From an uncultured Opitutaceae bacterium (lineage in GTDB: Bacteria; Verrucomicrobiota; Verrucomicrobiia; Opitutales; Opitutaceae): 64,000 nt of DNA. The first letter of the stretch is position 1; every line of letters begins with the position of its first letter. The position numbers and the translations under genes are program-made. The notes under the pieces are model-generated. The model did no database searches. It worked only from the letters and a program-made list of their open reading frames with translations, and was not told the DNA's origin. This document shows, in pieces, positions 17,630 through 26,813 of the stretch. The stretch is taken from NCBI GenBank assembly GCA_937958045.1, contig CALFXL010000019.1, positions 24,861 through 88,860 of the forward strand, read 5' to 3'.

Positions 17630-18655
17630 TCAGACGAGTCCTGCGGTCTCAGGGAAACCGCACCACAGATTCATGATCTGCACGGCCTGGCCGCTGGCGC
17701 CTTTCACGACGTTGTCCACGACCGAGGTGATCACGAAATTCTTCGTGCGCGGATCGAATACGGCGGACATGTCCACGCGATTCGTGCCGACAACGTGTGC
17801 GGTGTCGGGCGTTTCACCCGTGGGCAGAACCTGCACGAAAGAGCGCCCCGTGTATTCATTTTTCCATGACGCGTAGAGCGAGTCGATAGAAGCACCCGCA
17901 GCGGCCGGCACCGTGATCGTCGTGGCGATACCACGACGCATCGGCGCGAGGTGCGGATTGAACTGAATCACCGTCGGCGCACCCGTGCGCAACGCGAGCT
18001 GCTCTTCGATTTCGGCGAGATGACGATGCTTCACCAAACCGTACGCCTTGATGCTCTCGGCGCGTTCCACGAAGAGATACATCTCGTCCACCTTTTTGCC
18101 GGCACCGCTCACGCCGCTGTAGGAATTCACGACGATGTGTTGCCGCGACACGACGCCATCGCGCAGAAGCGGAACCAGCGGCACGAGAATGCTCGTCGGA
18201 TAACATCCGGGCGAAGCCACGAGCTTCGCTTCCTGTTTCCACGACGGCGGCGTGAGCTCCGGAAGAACGAAGCGCGCCTGCGGCAACAGCTCGGGCGCGT
18301 GATGCTTTCCGTAGTACTTCTCGTATGTATTCAAATCTCCAATACGGAAGTCCGCGCTCAGATCGATCACGCGTTTGCCCGCGGCAACGAGCACGCGCGC
18401 AAACTCCGCCGCAGCGCCATGTGGCAGCGCGAGGAAGAAAAGATCGATGTCGCCTGCCGCCAGCGCGGTCGCGTCGGAGTCGACAAACGTCAGTCCGCGA
18501 TCAGCGCCGCGCAGCGAGGGGATGACCTGCGCGAGCGGTTTGCCCGCGTGGGAGCGCGACGTCACCGCCGCCAGCGTGACGTGCGGATGCGCCAACAGGA
18601 GTTTGACGAGAAGTTCGCCGGAATAGCCCGACGCGCCGATGACACCGACTTTCAT
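17630..18655 (-). CDS. argC: N-acetyl-gamma-glutamyl-phosphate reductase
   Basis: From the ATG at 18655 the product is 341 residues. It reduces N-acetylglutamyl phosphate to the semialdehyde with NADPH. The Rossmann loop GASGYSGELL is at the N-terminus, the catalytic cysteine sits in ASPGCYPTS, and the KHRHLAEIEEQL histidine region and NPHLAPMRRGI are conserved. The five residues before MKVGVIG in the longer frame (from 18670) are unlikely. It belongs to the same pathway as the neighbouring arg genes but forms its own minus-strand unit behind argJ. Confidence 0.94.
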   Translation of the reverse strand: MKVGVIGASGYSGELLVKLLLAHPHVTLAAVTSRSHAGKPLAQVIPSLRGADRGLTFVDSDATALAAGDIDLFFLALPHGAAAEFARVLVAAGKRVIDLSADFRIGDLNTYEKYYGKHHAPELLPQARFVLPELTPPSWKQEAKLVASPGCYPTSILVPLVPLLRDGVVSRQHIVVNSYSGVSGAGKKVDEMYLFVERAESIKAYGLVKHRHLAEIEEQLALRTGAPTVIQFNPHLAPMRRGIATTITVPAAAGASIDSLYASWKNEYTGRSFVQVLPTGETPDTAHVVGTNRVDMSAVFDPRTKNFVITSVVDNVVKGASGQAVQIMNLWCGFPETAGLV

Positions 18656-18725
18656 AGGAAGGAAAAACATTCTCCTCGTGTCCTAAAACGCCAGAAGGTT
18701 TTTTGCGCCCGCCCGCGGACACAAA

Positions 18726-18753
18726 AAAGCCGCCTCGGGCGAGAGGCGGCTTT
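18726..18753 (-). terminator. Terminator of the rplM-rpsI operon
   Basis: AAAGCCGCCTC at 18726-18736 pairs perfectly with GAGGCGGCTTT at 18743-18753 around a 6-nt loop. On the minus strand it is followed by a T tract, 27 nt past the rpsI stop. Confidence 0.88.
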
Positions 18754-18780
18754 GGTTTCATGAAAACGAAAAAGAAGCGA

Positions 18781-19179
18781 TCAGCGCTTCGAGAACTGGA
18801 AGCGTTTGCGAGCGCCGGGTTGACCGGGCTTCTTGCGTTCCTTGGCGCGAGGATCGCGCTTGAGGTGGCCGGCCTTCTTGAGGGCGGGACGCAGCTCGGG
18901 ATTCAGCTTCTGCAGCGCGCGGGCGATGCCATGGGCAACGGCACCGGCCTGACCGGAAACGCCGCCGCCATCGACATTGGCGAAGACGTCGATCTTGTCG
19001 CGGAGCTCAACCGTGAGCAACGGCGCGTAGGCCTGCTTGGCGAAGTTCTCGTGCGAGAAATATTTTTCGAACTCGCGGTCGTTGACGACCAGCTTGCCGG
19101 AGCCTTCGACGATGCGAACGCGGGCGGTGGCGGTCTTGCGGCGACCGGTGGCGGAGAATACAGCTTTGTCAGCGCACAT
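18781..19179 (-). CDS. rpsI: 30S ribosomal protein S9
   Basis: A 132-residue small-subunit protein. It has the family opening [21 protein letters not shown], the [18 protein letters not shown] core and the invariant basic end KRFQFSKR, whose tail reaches the P-site tRNA in known ribosomes. It lies 8 bp behind rplM, the conserved L13-S9 operon arrangement, and is followed by a strong terminator. Confidence 0.98.
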   Translation of the reverse strand: MCADKAVFSATGRRKTATARVRIVEGSGKLVVNDREFEKYFSHENFAKQAYAPLLTVELRDKIDVFANVDGGGVSGQAGAVAHGIARALQKLNPELRPALKKAGHLKRDPRAKERKKPGQPGARKRFQFSKR

Positions 19180-19187
19180 GGTCGTAA

Positions 19188-19616
19188 TCAGACGGAGACT
19201 TTGACGGGATTGTTGGCCTCATGCGTGTGGTTCGGGCCCTTGAACACGCGGAGCTTGGTGAGCATCTTCGCAGCGAGGCGGTTCTTCGGGAGCATGCCCT
19301 TGACCGCGTGCTTGATGATAAATTCGGGGTTCTTTTCGCGCATGAGCTTCACGGAGCGATAGCTTTCGCCGCCGACGAAGCCGGAGAAGAACATGTACTC
19401 GTTTTGCTCCTCTTTCTTGCCGGTGAGCACCACCTTTTCGGCATTAATGACAACGACGTAGTCGCCCGTGTCGACGGACGGCGTGTAGGAGGCTTTATGG
19501 CGGCCACGGATGAGGTTGGCGGCCTTCACGGCGAGACGGCCGAGCACAACGCCTTCGGCATCGATCAGATGCCACTTGGGCTGGACGGTCTCTTTCTTGG
19601 CGAGGAACGTTTTCAT
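19188..19616 (-). CDS. rplM: 50S ribosomal protein L13
   Basis: A 142-residue large-subunit protein needed early in 50S assembly. Family features are [47 protein letters not shown] and the [23 protein letters not shown] block. It starts at the ATG at 19616 and leads the two-gene rplM-rpsI operon. Confidence 0.98.
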   Translation of the reverse strand: MKTFLAKKETVQPKWHLIDAEGVVLGRLAVKAANLIRGRHKASYTPSVDTGDYVVVINAEKVVLTGKKEEQNEYMFFSGFVGGESYRSVKLMREKNPEFIIKHAVKGMLPKNRLAAKMLTKLRVFKGPNHTHEANNPVKVSV

Positions 19617-19688
19617 GAAAGGAAAAGGGGTCGAGAGCTAAAGTTGGGACGGCAACTGTCAACCCTTAGATTTGCACTGTGAATAAAA

Positions 19689-19717
19689 ACCCGCTCCCCC
19701 AGCGAAGGGGAGCGGGT
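19689..19717 (-). terminator. Terminator of the porin gene
   Basis: ACCCGCTCCCC at 19689-19699 pairs with GGGGAGCGGGT at 19707-19717. On the minus strand the stem is followed by TTTTTATTC, a good Rho-independent signal. Confidence 0.88.
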
Positions 19718-19760
19718 GAAAGGCTGACTTGGCTCGCGCAGGAACTAAACGCAGCAGCGC

Positions 19761-20486
19761 TTAGAAACCAACGGAGAGGCCGACGGTGACCCAGAGGTTT
19801 TCGTCGCCCACGCCGATGTCGGCAAGATTGTCGTTCTTGGCGTAGTGGATGCCGGTGGTGATGGCGGCCTTGTCGTTCAACTTATACGGCACGGTGATGT
19901 CGAAGCCGTAGTAGTTGTAGGTTTCCATGACCTGGCCGACGTTGTCGTCCGGAGCCCAGTCGCGAGCTTCGACGGTACCGGCGAAGACGCTGAAATCAAC
20001 CGAGGTACCGATCGCTTCGAGCGGCACGCTGTAGCCCACCGACGCTTGGAGCGTGTTGGTGTGCAGGCGGATGTCGTAGTAGTAATAGAGGCTCGAGGAG
20101 ATACCCGCGTAGGTGTAGGTAGCGCCAACGCCGAGCTCGTAGGAGCGCTTGGTGGAGCCGCCGCGAGCTTCCGGATACCAGTAGTAGGTTCCAACGGCTT
20201 CAAGGGAGAGCGCGTCGTTCACCTTGAATTTATAGCCGCCGTAAAAATCGACTTCGTTGTTTTCGTTGTCCGTTACGGGCTGGTTGGTCCAGACACCGAC
20301 GTACGCGTCGCCAACAGAAACTTCGATAGACGGCTGGAAAGAGTTGCCGGCGGACTCAATACCGCGGAACACATATTCCGAAGCGTAGGTGAAGTCTGTC
20401 GTCACGGAGTACGAAGTCTTCAGATCTTGAGCGTTCAAACCAGCACCAGCGGCGAGGGCCGCGAGGAGGATGGCAGTCTTTTTCAT
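19761..20486 (-). CDS. TorF-family putative outer-membrane porin
   Basis: From the ATG at 20486 the product is 241 residues. A short signal peptide (MKKTAILLAALAAGAGLNAQ) precedes a beta-strand-rich protein with alternating aromatic residues. The opening YSVTTDFTYASEYVFRGIESAGNSFQPSIE matches the TorF/gcw_chp family, and the protein ends in a terminal phenylalanine (GLSVGF), the usual signal for outer-membrane insertion. The family is thought to form small porins, and the solute is unknown. The upstream region holds two perfect tandem 11-bp repeats. Confidence 0.85.
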   Translation of the reverse strand: MKKTAILLAALAAGAGLNAQDLKTSYSVTTDFTYASEYVFRGIESAGNSFQPSIEVSVGDAYVGVWTNQPVTDNENNEVDFYGGYKFKVNDALSLEAVGTYYWYPEARGGSTKRSYELGVGATYTYAGISSSLYYYYDIRLHTNTLQASVGYSVPLEAIGTSVDFSVFAGTVEARDWAPDDNVGQVMETYNYYGFDITVPYKLNDKAAITTGIHYAKNDNLADIGVGDENLWVTVGLSVGF

Positions 20487-20559
20487 AGTGTTGTTGTTCT
20501 GTAGTTTGTTGGTCGGCCGACAATTCGGCCTTCCAGACAGAAAAGATAGGTTTGTAAAA

Positions 20560-20581
20560 TACAAGTCTTATACAAGTCTTA
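20560..20581 (-). promoter_or_regulatory. Tandem 11-bp direct repeats upstream of the porin gene
   Basis: TACAAGTCTTA occurs twice back to back at 20560-20570 and 20571-20581, 74-95 bp upstream of the porin ATG. An exact 11-bp period puts both copies on the same DNA face, as in binding sites of OmpR/PhoB-family response regulators. The regulator is not identified. Confidence 0.55.
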
Positions 20582-20658
20582 ACTTACCGTCCTTTCTGCT
20601 CCGAAACCCGACCGGGAACGGCTCTCCCGGTTCCAAAATAGAGTAAACATCTTTGATT

Positions 20659-21048
20659 ATGCGAATTGATACCATGAAAGCCGTTGCGGGTATTTTCGGG
20701 CTCACCGGCGTGGCGTTGGGCGCGTTCGGAGCGCATGCCTTGAAGGCTCGGCTGGCCGCCGCCGGCATGACCGACAGCTGGGACACCGCCGTCCAATATC
20801 ATCTCATCCATAGCGTCGCTTTGCTCGCGTTGGCCGCGTGGGCTTCGTCATCGGCTACGCTCACCCGGCCGTATCGAATCGCGGCGTGGACGTGGATCGT
20901 GGGCGTGGTGCTCTTTTCGGGCTCCATCTATGTGCTCGCACTGGGCGGTCCGCGCGCACTGGGGCCGGTCACACCTGTCGGCGGTGTTTTACTGCTGATC
21001 GGTTGGGCGAGTCTGCTGTTTCCGTCAGGAAAACAAAACGCGGCCTGA
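20659..21048 (+). CDS. DUF423 small membrane protein
   Basis: A protein of about 129 residues with four hydrophobic helices. The opening GIFGLTGVALGAFGAHALK and the later YHLIHSVALLALA and GSIYVLALGG are hallmarks of the DUF423 (YgdD-like) family of inner-membrane proteins of unknown function. Starts at 20659 (MRID) or 20674 (MKAV) are both possible; neither has a strong ribosome-binding site. It is divergent from the porin gene, 42 bp before the CCA enzyme gene. Confidence 0.85.
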   Translation: MRIDTMKAVAGIFGLTGVALGAFGAHALKARLAAAGMTDSWDTAVQYHLIHSVALLALAAWASSSATLTRPYRIAAWTWIVGVVLFSGSIYVLALGGPRALGPVTPVGGVLLLIGWASLLFPSGKQNAA

Positions 21049-21090
21049 TTCGCGCGAAACAACGAGGAGCGAGCGTTCCCGCACGACGAC

Positions 21091-22491
21091 ATGAGAATCC
21101 CCGAACCGCTGCTGGAAGTGCTTCGCGCTGTCCGGCGCATCGGTCGTCCACGCCTCGTCGGCGGCTGCGTTCGCGACTGGCTGCTCGGACTCGAACCGAA
21201 GGATTTCGATGTCGAGGTGCCGGGAACGAACTTCGATGAGCTGCAACGCGTGCTCGCTCCGTTTGGCAGCACCGATCTTGTCGGACGCAGCTTCGGCGTC
21301 ATCAAACTGCGCCTCGAGGGTGTTGAATATGATTTCAGCCTCCCGCGTCGCGAATCGAAAACCGGAGCCGGCCATCGGGGTTTTCGCATCGATGCCGATG
21401 CCAACATCACCGACGCAGAAGCGGCCGCGCGACGCGATTTCACGATCAACGCCATCGCGTACGACCCATTCGCGGACACGCTGATCGATCCGCATGACGG
21501 ACGGCGCGATCTCGAACGGCGTGTTTTGCGTCACACCAGCTCCGCCTTCAGCGAAGATCCGCTGCGCGTGTTGCGTGCTTTTCAATTTGCCGCCCGTTTC
21601 GACCTGACCCTCGCGCCGGAAACCGCCGCGCTGAGTCGTTCGATCGCGGACGCTTATCGTGAGCTCGCCGTCGAACGCGTGTGGGGCGAATGGGCCAAAT
21701 GGGCTGAAAAATCTACCCGTCCCTCGCGCGGACTGCTCGTCCTCGAAGACTGCGGCTGGCTCGTGCATTTCCCTGAAGTCGCCGCGCTGCGCGGCACGCT
21801 GCAGGATCCTGAATGGCATCCCGAAGGTGATGTATTCACGCATACACTACATTGCTGCGACGCAATGGTGCGATTGCCCGAGTGGCAACACGCCGAGCCT
21901 GCGCGCAAGCGTCTGCTGCTGCTTGCCATACTCGCGCACGATTTTGGCAAACCCGCGACGACCGTCTTCGGCGAACGTCGTGGACGGCAGCGCTGGATCA
22001 GCCCAGGCCACGAATCCGCCGGTGGACCGTTGAGCGAAACTTTCCTCACGCGCATCGGCGCGCCGCGCGAATTGATCGAGCGCGTCCGTCCGCTGGTCGT
22101 TCTCCACCTCGCGCATCACAGCGGCCAAGGCGAGTTTTCCGATCAACGTATCCGGCGCCTCGCCCGCAAGCTCGCCCCCGCCACCATCGAAGAACTTTGC
22201 CTCGTGATGCGCGCCGATCACGACGGACGGCCGCCATTGCATTCGCCCGAAACGCTCGGGCGTATCGAAGAATTGAATACACGCTCCGCCTCGCTCGCGC
22301 TCGCGCGGACCGCGCCGCGTCCGCTCTTGTTGGGCCGTCACCTCATCACACTGGGGCAATCGCCCGGTCCCGATTTCCGAAAAGTGCTCGATCTCGCCTT
22401 CGAAGCCCAGCTCGACGGCGCCTTTGCGGACGAAGCGGGCGCGATGGCCTGGGCTAAAAACCATTTGCCCGCCCCGCCCCACCGGGCGTAG
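21091..22491 (+). CDS. cca: CCA tRNA nucleotidyltransferase with HD domain
   Basis: A 466-residue class II nucleotidyltransferase that adds or repairs the 3' CCA of tRNA. GGCVRDWLLG, the catalytic DFDVEVPG (D-x-D) and AARRDFTINAI followed by DPHDG and RVLRAFQFAARFDL are the head and neck signatures. The middle carries an HD phosphohydrolase domain (FTHTLHCCD, LAILAHDFGKPATT), as in E. coli-type Cca. A CCA-adding enzyme is the more likely assignment than poly(A) polymerase, but close paralogues cannot be fully separated by eye. Confidence 0.88.
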   Translation: MRIPEPLLEVLRAVRRIGRPRLVGGCVRDWLLGLEPKDFDVEVPGTNFDELQRVLAPFGSTDLVGRSFGVIKLRLEGVEYDFSLPRRESKTGAGHRGFRIDADANITDAEAAARRDFTINAIAYDPFADTLIDPHDGRRDLERRVLRHTSSAFSEDPLRVLRAFQFAARFDLTLAPETAALSRSIADAYRELAVERVWGEWAKWAEKSTRPSRGLLVLEDCGWLVHFPEVAALRGTLQDPEWHPEGDVFTHTLHCCDAMVRLPEWQHAEPARKRLLLLAILAHDFGKPATTVFGERRGRQRWISPGHESAGGPLSETFLTRIGAPRELIERVRPLVVLHLAHHSGQGEFSDQRIRRLARKLAPATIEELCLVMRADHDGRPPLHSPETLGRIEELNTRSASLALARTAPRPLLLGRHLITLGQSPGPDFRKVLDLAFEAQLDGAFADEAGAMAWAKNHLPAPPHRA

Positions 22492-22512
22492 GGTCGTTTT
22501 TCTTTTTCCCAC

Positions 22513-23457
22513 ATGCCTACCCAACTTGATCAACTTAAAGCCTTCACCACCGTCGTCGCCGATACGGGCGACTTCGTCAGCATGAAGGAATTTGCGCCGC
22601 AGGATGCGACGACCAATCCGAGCCTGATCCTCAAGGCCGCCGCGATGCCCGACTACGCGCATCTGGTGGACAAGGCCATCGCCGACGCCGGCGCTTCCGC
22701 CTCGGTCGCTCAAATCATCGACCGTCTCCTCGTCGTCTTCGGTTTGGAGATCCTCAAGCTCGTCCCCGGCCGCGTCTCGTCCGAAGTCGATGCGCGTCTG
22801 TCGTTCGACACCGCCGGCACCGTCGCGAAAGCCCGCGACATCATCGCTCTCTACGAAAAAGCGGGCATCAATCGCGAACGCATCCTCATCAAGATCGCGT
22901 CCACGTGGGAAGGCATCAAAGCCGCCGAGCAGCTCCAAAAAGAAGGCATCAACTGCAATCTCACGCTGCTCTTCTCCTTCGCCCAAGCCGTCGCGTGCGC
23001 CGAGGCGGGCATCAAACTGATCTCACCGTTCGTCGGTCGCATCCTCGACTGGTACAAGAAAAATACCGGCAAGGATTTCGTCGGCGCTGAAGACCCCGGC
23101 GTCATTTCGGTCACGCAGATCTACACCTATTACAAAAAGTTCGGCTACAAGACCGAGGTCATGGGCGCGAGCTTCCGCAACAAAGGCGAAATCCTCGAAC
23201 TCGCCGGCTGCGACCTCCTCACCATCGCTCCCGCGCTTCTCGCCGAACTCAAGGCCTCGAGCGATCCGATCGTCCGCAAGCTCGATCCCGCCAAGGCTGC
23301 GCAGGCCGATCTCAAGAAGGTTTCCTTCGATGAAAAAGCCTTCCGCTTCGCGCTCAACGAAGACGCCATGGCGACCGAAAAGACCGCCGAAGGCATCCGC
23401 CTCTTCTCGGCCGACATCGTGAAGCTCGAGCAGCTCATCCTCTCGAAGAAGAAATAA
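22513..23457 (+). CDS. tal: Transaldolase
   Basis: A 314-residue class I aldolase-fold enzyme of the non-oxidative pentose phosphate pathway, moving a dihydroxyacetone unit between sugar phosphates. The N-terminal [13 protein letters not shown], the Schiff-base lysine K127 in [13 protein letters not shown] and the [18 protein letters not shown] block are those of the longer TalB-type enzymes. Length fits that subfamily (about 315). It is 21 bp downstream of cca and ends at its own terminator. Confidence 0.96.
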   Translation: MPTQLDQLKAFTTVVADTGDFVSMKEFAPQDATTNPSLILKAAAMPDYAHLVDKAIADAGASASVAQIIDRLLVVFGLEILKLVPGRVSSEVDARLSFDTAGTVAKARDIIALYEKAGINRERILIKIASTWEGIKAAEQLQKEGINCNLTLLFSFAQAVACAEAGIKLISPFVGRILDWYKKNTGKDFVGAEDPGVISVTQIYTYYKKFGYKTEVMGASFRNKGEILELAGCDLLTIAPALLAELKASSDPIVRKLDPAKAAQADLKKVSFDEKAFRFALNEDAMATEKTAEGIRLFSADIVKLEQLILSKKK

Positions 23458-23484
23458 CGTCGAAGCACTCGCTGCATTATTTTC

Positions 23485-23510
23485 AGGCCGACTTCACCGT
23501 CGGCCTTTTT
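23485..23510 (+). terminator. Terminator after tal
   Basis: AGGCCGAC at 23485-23492 pairs with GTCGGCCT at 23499-23506 and is followed by five T. Confidence 0.85.
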
Positions 23511-23622
23511 CTTTCCGCGTGAAGAATCGTCGCGTAATCAAAGCCGCCGGGAATAACCTTCCGCTCTCCATGCGCTCTGTCTCCCTCGGATTCAAACTCT
23601 CCGTCTTCGTCGCCACTCACTC

Positions 23623-24555
23623 ATGAAATTCTTCGTTCTCGGCGCATCCGGTCTTGTGGGCGGCGCCTTCGCACGCGCGGCCCAAGCCGCTGGTCACTTT
23701 GTCATCGGCACGGTCGGCAGCTTCACCGGCGCGATCGCCGGCGTATCCGAAAAACGGATACTCGATTTAACCGATGCATCCGCGCTCGAAGCCGCCATCC
23801 AGCACACGCAGCCGGATGTGCTCATCAACGCCGCCGCCATTTCCGAGCCAGGCAAATGTGACGAAGATCCGGCGCGTTCACATCAGTTGAACGTCGCGCT
23901 TCCCGCGCTCCTCGCGCGCATCGCACAAGCACGCGGCACTCGTCTGCTCCATCTTTCGTCAGAACAAGTTTTCGCCGGCGATCGCGCCCCATACGCCGTC
24001 ACGGATCCCGTTCACCCGATCAACACCTATGCGGAGCAAAAGGTGGAAAGCGAAAAGCTCGTCCACACCACCGCGCCCACGTTGGCCGTCACGGTGCGCG
24101 CGCCGTTGCTGATGGGCAATAGCCCCGGCGGTCGCCGCAGTCTGCATGAGCGACTGCTCGGCGATTGGAGTGCCGGCAAGACGCCCGTGCTTTACACCGA
24201 CGAATTTCGTCAAACCTGCACCGCCGAGAATCTCGCACTCGCGCTGCTCGAGCTCACGGGCCGTCCCGAGATCAGCGGCGTGTTTCACTGGGCGGGCGCG
24301 GAGTTGCTCTCGCGCTACGAACTCGGCCTTCGCATTCGCGCGCATTTCGGTCTGAGCGAAACGCACGCGCCGCTTAAAACCACCGATCGCGCCTCCGACC
24401 CCAAAGCCTCCGCGAAACGCCAGGCCAATCTCGCGCTGGATCTGCGGCCGCTCTCCCAACTGCTGCGCACGCCTGTCGAAACTTTCGATCAACAACTCGC
24501 CACGCTCCGCGTACCCGCGCATCTGCAATCCTGGCTCGAAAGCGCGCGCGCATAA
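23623..24555 (+). CDS. RmlD-like NAD(P)-dependent sugar-nucleotide reductase/epimerase (SDR)
   Basis: A 310-residue extended short-chain dehydrogenase. The nucleotide loop is GASGLVGGAF. NAAAISEPGKCDEDP and LHLSSEQVFAGDRAPY with YAEQK (Y-x3-K catalytic pair) follow the dTDP-4-dehydrorhamnose reductase pattern, as does a late TCTAENLALALLEL. The neighbouring genes are not a rhamnose cluster, so a rhamnose role is only one possibility; related proteins act on other dTDP or UDP sugars. It runs 18 bp before the lipoate-ligase-like gene. Confidence 0.75.
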   Translation: MKFFVLGASGLVGGAFARAAQAAGHFVIGTVGSFTGAIAGVSEKRILDLTDASALEAAIQHTQPDVLINAAAISEPGKCDEDPARSHQLNVALPALLARIAQARGTRLLHLSSEQVFAGDRAPYAVTDPVHPINTYAEQKVESEKLVHTTAPTLAVTVRAPLLMGNSPGGRRSLHERLLGDWSAGKTPVLYTDEFRQTCTAENLALALLELTGRPEISGVFHWAGAELLSRYELGLRIRAHFGLSETHAPLKTTDRASDPKASAKRQANLALDLRPLSQLLRTPVETFDQQLATLRVPAHLQSWLESARA

Positions 24556-24573
24556 GCCTCGTCTCGTTTTTCC

Positions 24574-25311
24574 ATGTCGCTCGATCTTCTTCCTTATCGC
24601 GAAGCAGGCGCCGCCGAAAACATGGCCACGGACTTCCTGCTGCTAAAACGCTATCCGCACGATCGCGCCGACCACGCGCGTTTCCGTCACTACGGCTGGT
24701 ATCGGCCGGCTTTCACATTCGGCTACAGCCAAAAAATCGCGTACGTGCGCAGTCAGTTGCCCGCGGATACCACGCTGGAGTTGTGCCGACGTCCGACAGG
24801 CGGCGGCGTGGTGGATCATCGCAACGATTGGACGTATGCGCTCGTGCTCCCGCGCGCACACCCATTGTACGAACAACCCGCGCCGCAATCCTACCGCGTC
24901 GTCCACGCGGCGATCACCGACGCGCTCCTCGCGCTCGGTCAACCCGTCGAACTCAAGGAAAGCTGTGAACCCGCGGGGGACGCCGAAGAGGGCGCGTGCA
25001 TCCGTTCTGGCCCTACGGTGTGCTTCGCGCGACCGGAACGCTACGATGTCATCCATTGCAAGACCGGCGCAAAGATCGCCGGCGCCGCGCAGAAGCGCAC
25101 AAAGGAAGGCCTTCTCTTTCAAGGTTCACTCGCACGCAGCGCACTGGCCGCTTCTTTCGATTGGGCGGCGTTCGAGATGACATTTATCGAAAAGCTCGCA
25201 GCCACACTCGCGCTCGACGCGAGCGACGCGCCTTGGCCTGACTTTCCCGAACACGAAGCCGATGGACTGCGCGAGCAGTACGCGTCTGTCGAATGGGTCG
25301 AGCTTCGCTAG
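24574..25311 (+). CDS. Lipoate-protein ligase / biotin-lipoate A/B ligase family protein
   Basis: A 245-residue protein with the LplA/LipM fold. The RRPTGGGVVDHRNDWTYAL segment is the lipoyl-AMP or octanoate binding motif, and GAKIAGAAQKRTKEGLLFQGS supplies the conserved lysine and the second half of the site. The N-terminus (AAENMATDFLL) also fits. It could be a lipoate ligase or an octanoyltransferase such as LipM, and the sequence alone does not decide. A hairpin-rich stretch follows the stop. Confidence 0.82.
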   Translation: MSLDLLPYREAGAAENMATDFLLLKRYPHDRADHARFRHYGWYRPAFTFGYSQKIAYVRSQLPADTTLELCRRPTGGGVVDHRNDWTYALVLPRAHPLYEQPAPQSYRVVHAAITDALLALGQPVELKESCEPAGDAEEGACIRSGPTVCFARPERYDVIHCKTGAKIAGAAQKRTKEGLLFQGSLARSALAASFDWAAFEMTFIEKLAATLALDASDAPWPDFPEHEADGLREQYASVEWVELR

Positions 25312-25328
25312 AGCATTTTTAATTACGC

Positions 25329-25387
25329 CCTGGCCGTCGAACGGGGCGGCCAGGAGCGCCGGCCGACTCCTCGTGATCTGCCGGCGC
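25329..25387. terminator. Two consecutive hairpins after the lipoate-ligase-like gene
   Basis: CCTGGCCG (25329-25336) pairs with CGGCCAGG (25347-25354). GCGCCGGC (25356-25363) pairs with GCCGGCGC (25380-25387). Neither is followed by a strong T run, so termination is plausible but not certain. Confidence 0.5.
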
Positions 25388-25427
25388 CCCCAAGGAACTG
25401 CAGACTTAATTGAAAGGCCGTAAAAGA

Positions 25428-25455
25428 AACGCGCGCCTTTTGGACGGCGCGCGTT
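25428..25455 (-). terminator. Hairpin downstream of the DUF4412 gene
   Basis: AACGCGCGCC at 25428-25437 pairs with GGCGCGCGTT at 25446-25455 around an 8-nt loop. On the minus strand it runs into GTTTCTTTTA, a moderate terminator tail. Confidence 0.7.
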
Positions 25456-25457
25456 GT

Positions 25458-25476
25458 GTATCCGGAAAATAACTAC
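25458..25476 (-). repeat. Dispersed 19-nt element, copy D (diverged)
   Basis: The plus strand reads GTATCCGGAAAATAACTAC, flanked by T and A. It matches copy C at 14 of 19 positions and lies 7 nt past the stop of the minus-strand DUF4412 gene, a placement like that of copy B after argD. Confidence 0.5.
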
Positions 25477-25483
25477 ATTCGTC

Positions 25484-26194
25484 TTAGCGACCGGGGACCA
25501 TTCCCTTCATGATGTCGCCCATGCCCGGCACCGAGAATTTCTGATAATCGGACGGCGGAACGAACAGCGAATCGGACTGGCTGCTGCGATCGATCGCCAC
25601 TGTTTCCATGCGCGACTCTTCGGGGCCGCCTTCTTTTTTCCGGGTGATCACACGAAGCGGGAAGGCGTTTTCTTTCTGCATAAACGCTTCCCAGGCTTCG
25701 ACTGACTTTCCGGGCCCCCCCTGTTGCGACATGAAGCGGCCCATTTCCTTCGTCACCCAAATCTCCATGTGTTTGCCGCCGCTTTTGCCGACGTATTCTT
25801 CGGCTTCGACACCGGCGATCTTTTCCTTGCGGCCGGTGGGTTTGAAGTCGGGGTCGGAGGATTTCTTTTTGCTCTCCTTCTGCTCCGGGATCGGCTGCAC
25901 CATGTACATCTTTTGCGAAGGCATGAGCATGATGATCTCCTTTTTCTTAAAATCGATGATCATCGCGCCCATGGCGTCGTCGTCCTTTTTCTTCTTTTTG
26001 GACGTGGAAGCGTCGCCCAGTTCCATGCGCATCTTATCGCCTTTGATGCGGTAGGACATGCTCATCGCGTCCTTATCTTTGGGACCGGAGGTCAACGTCA
26101 TATCGACCTTTCCCTCGAAAGCAGACGCCGTCGCGACAAGACCGATAGTTAAACAGAGACCGCCGACACGGCGGAGAAGAGATGAGATATTCAT
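25484..26194 (-). CDS. Exported DUF4412 protein
   Basis: A 236-residue protein with a signal peptide (residues 1 to about 25, ending ATASAFEG). The mature part has the DUF4412 pattern: KVDMTLTSGPKDKDAMSMSYRIKGDKMRMEL, then MGAMIIDFKKKEIIMLMPSQKMYM. A lysine-rich run (SKKKKKDDD) is unusual for an exported domain. It is a periplasmic or envelope protein of unknown role. It stands alone between two non-coding gaps of 150-170 bp. Confidence 0.78.
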   Translation of the reverse strand: MNISSLLRRVGGLCLTIGLVATASAFEGKVDMTLTSGPKDKDAMSMSYRIKGDKMRMELGDASTSKKKKKDDDAMGAMIIDFKKKEIIMLMPSQKMYMVQPIPEQKESKKKSSDPDFKPTGRKEKIAGVEAEEYVGKSGGKHMEIWVTKEMGRFMSQQGGPGKSVEAWEAFMQKENAFPLRVITRKKEGGPEESRMETVAIDRSSQSDSLFVPPSDYQKFSVPGMGDIMKGMVPGR

Positions 26195-26344
26195 AGCAGG
26201 GGGAGGATTGGGTTAATCAAGCGGCGCAAGTGAACCACTCGCGCGATTAACCGGCAAACGCTTCTTCCGCTTTCCCGGCAACGCGTCACGAGAAATCTCG
26301 CGCGTGTTAGGCGATGGTCGAAGAGCGCGCCGCGCGCCCCGCGC

Positions 26345-26806
26345 TCACTCGATCCTGCCTTCGTCAAAATCGATCAAGTCGGGCACACTGCGAATCTCGC
26401 CCACGCGATCGGCGCAGCCCATGACGGTGAGGGCTTGCTTGAGAAAATCCTGACCGGCCTCGGTCATGCCTTTTTGCACAAGATCGCGATTCCATTTTGC
26501 CGCGCGCACATCGGCGGGAAAGAGCGCGAGCAACCGGCGATCGAGTTCCGCGTCGTCGGCCGATTCATGCACGGCTTTTTCGACGTCGTTCGGATCGACA
26601 CCGAGGTGCATGCAAAGAAAACGGTCGAGGCCGCGTTTGTAGTTCTTCGCGTAGCTCGGCGGAAGCGATCCGTGCTTCTTCACGTAGCGGCACTTCGCGA
26701 TGAAGCGCGGCAGATACAGCAGGCCCGTGGCGGTGTGCGGCAAATAAGGCGATGGCAAACACGTGAGCACATCGCCGCTGGAGCCAGGTATGGGTTTGGA
26801 ACGCAT
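26345..26806 (-). CDS. DUF5069 protein
   Basis: A 153-residue cytosolic protein. GLLYLPRFIAKCRYVKKHGSLPPSYAKNYKRGLDRFLCMHLGVD is the DUF5069 signature (a leucine-proline-arginine entry, a basic helix, then a G-L-D-x-F-L core). The function of the family is unknown, and many members occur in Verrucomicrobia. It starts 7 bp after the O-antigen-ligase-like gene ends, so the two are probably co-transcribed. Confidence 0.82.
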   Translation of the reverse strand: MRSKPIPGSSGDVLTCLPSPYLPHTATGLLYLPRFIAKCRYVKKHGSLPPSYAKNYKRGLDRFLCMHLGVDPNDVEKAVHESADDAELDRRLLALFPADVRAAKWNRDLVQKGMTEAGQDFLKQALTVMGCADRVGEIRSVPDLIDFDEGRIE

Positions 26807-26813
26807 GGAAAGG

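Noticed and set aside
18325..18525. Small plus-strand frames inside argC
   Set aside because: Shadow frames of a clear, conserved minus-strand gene.
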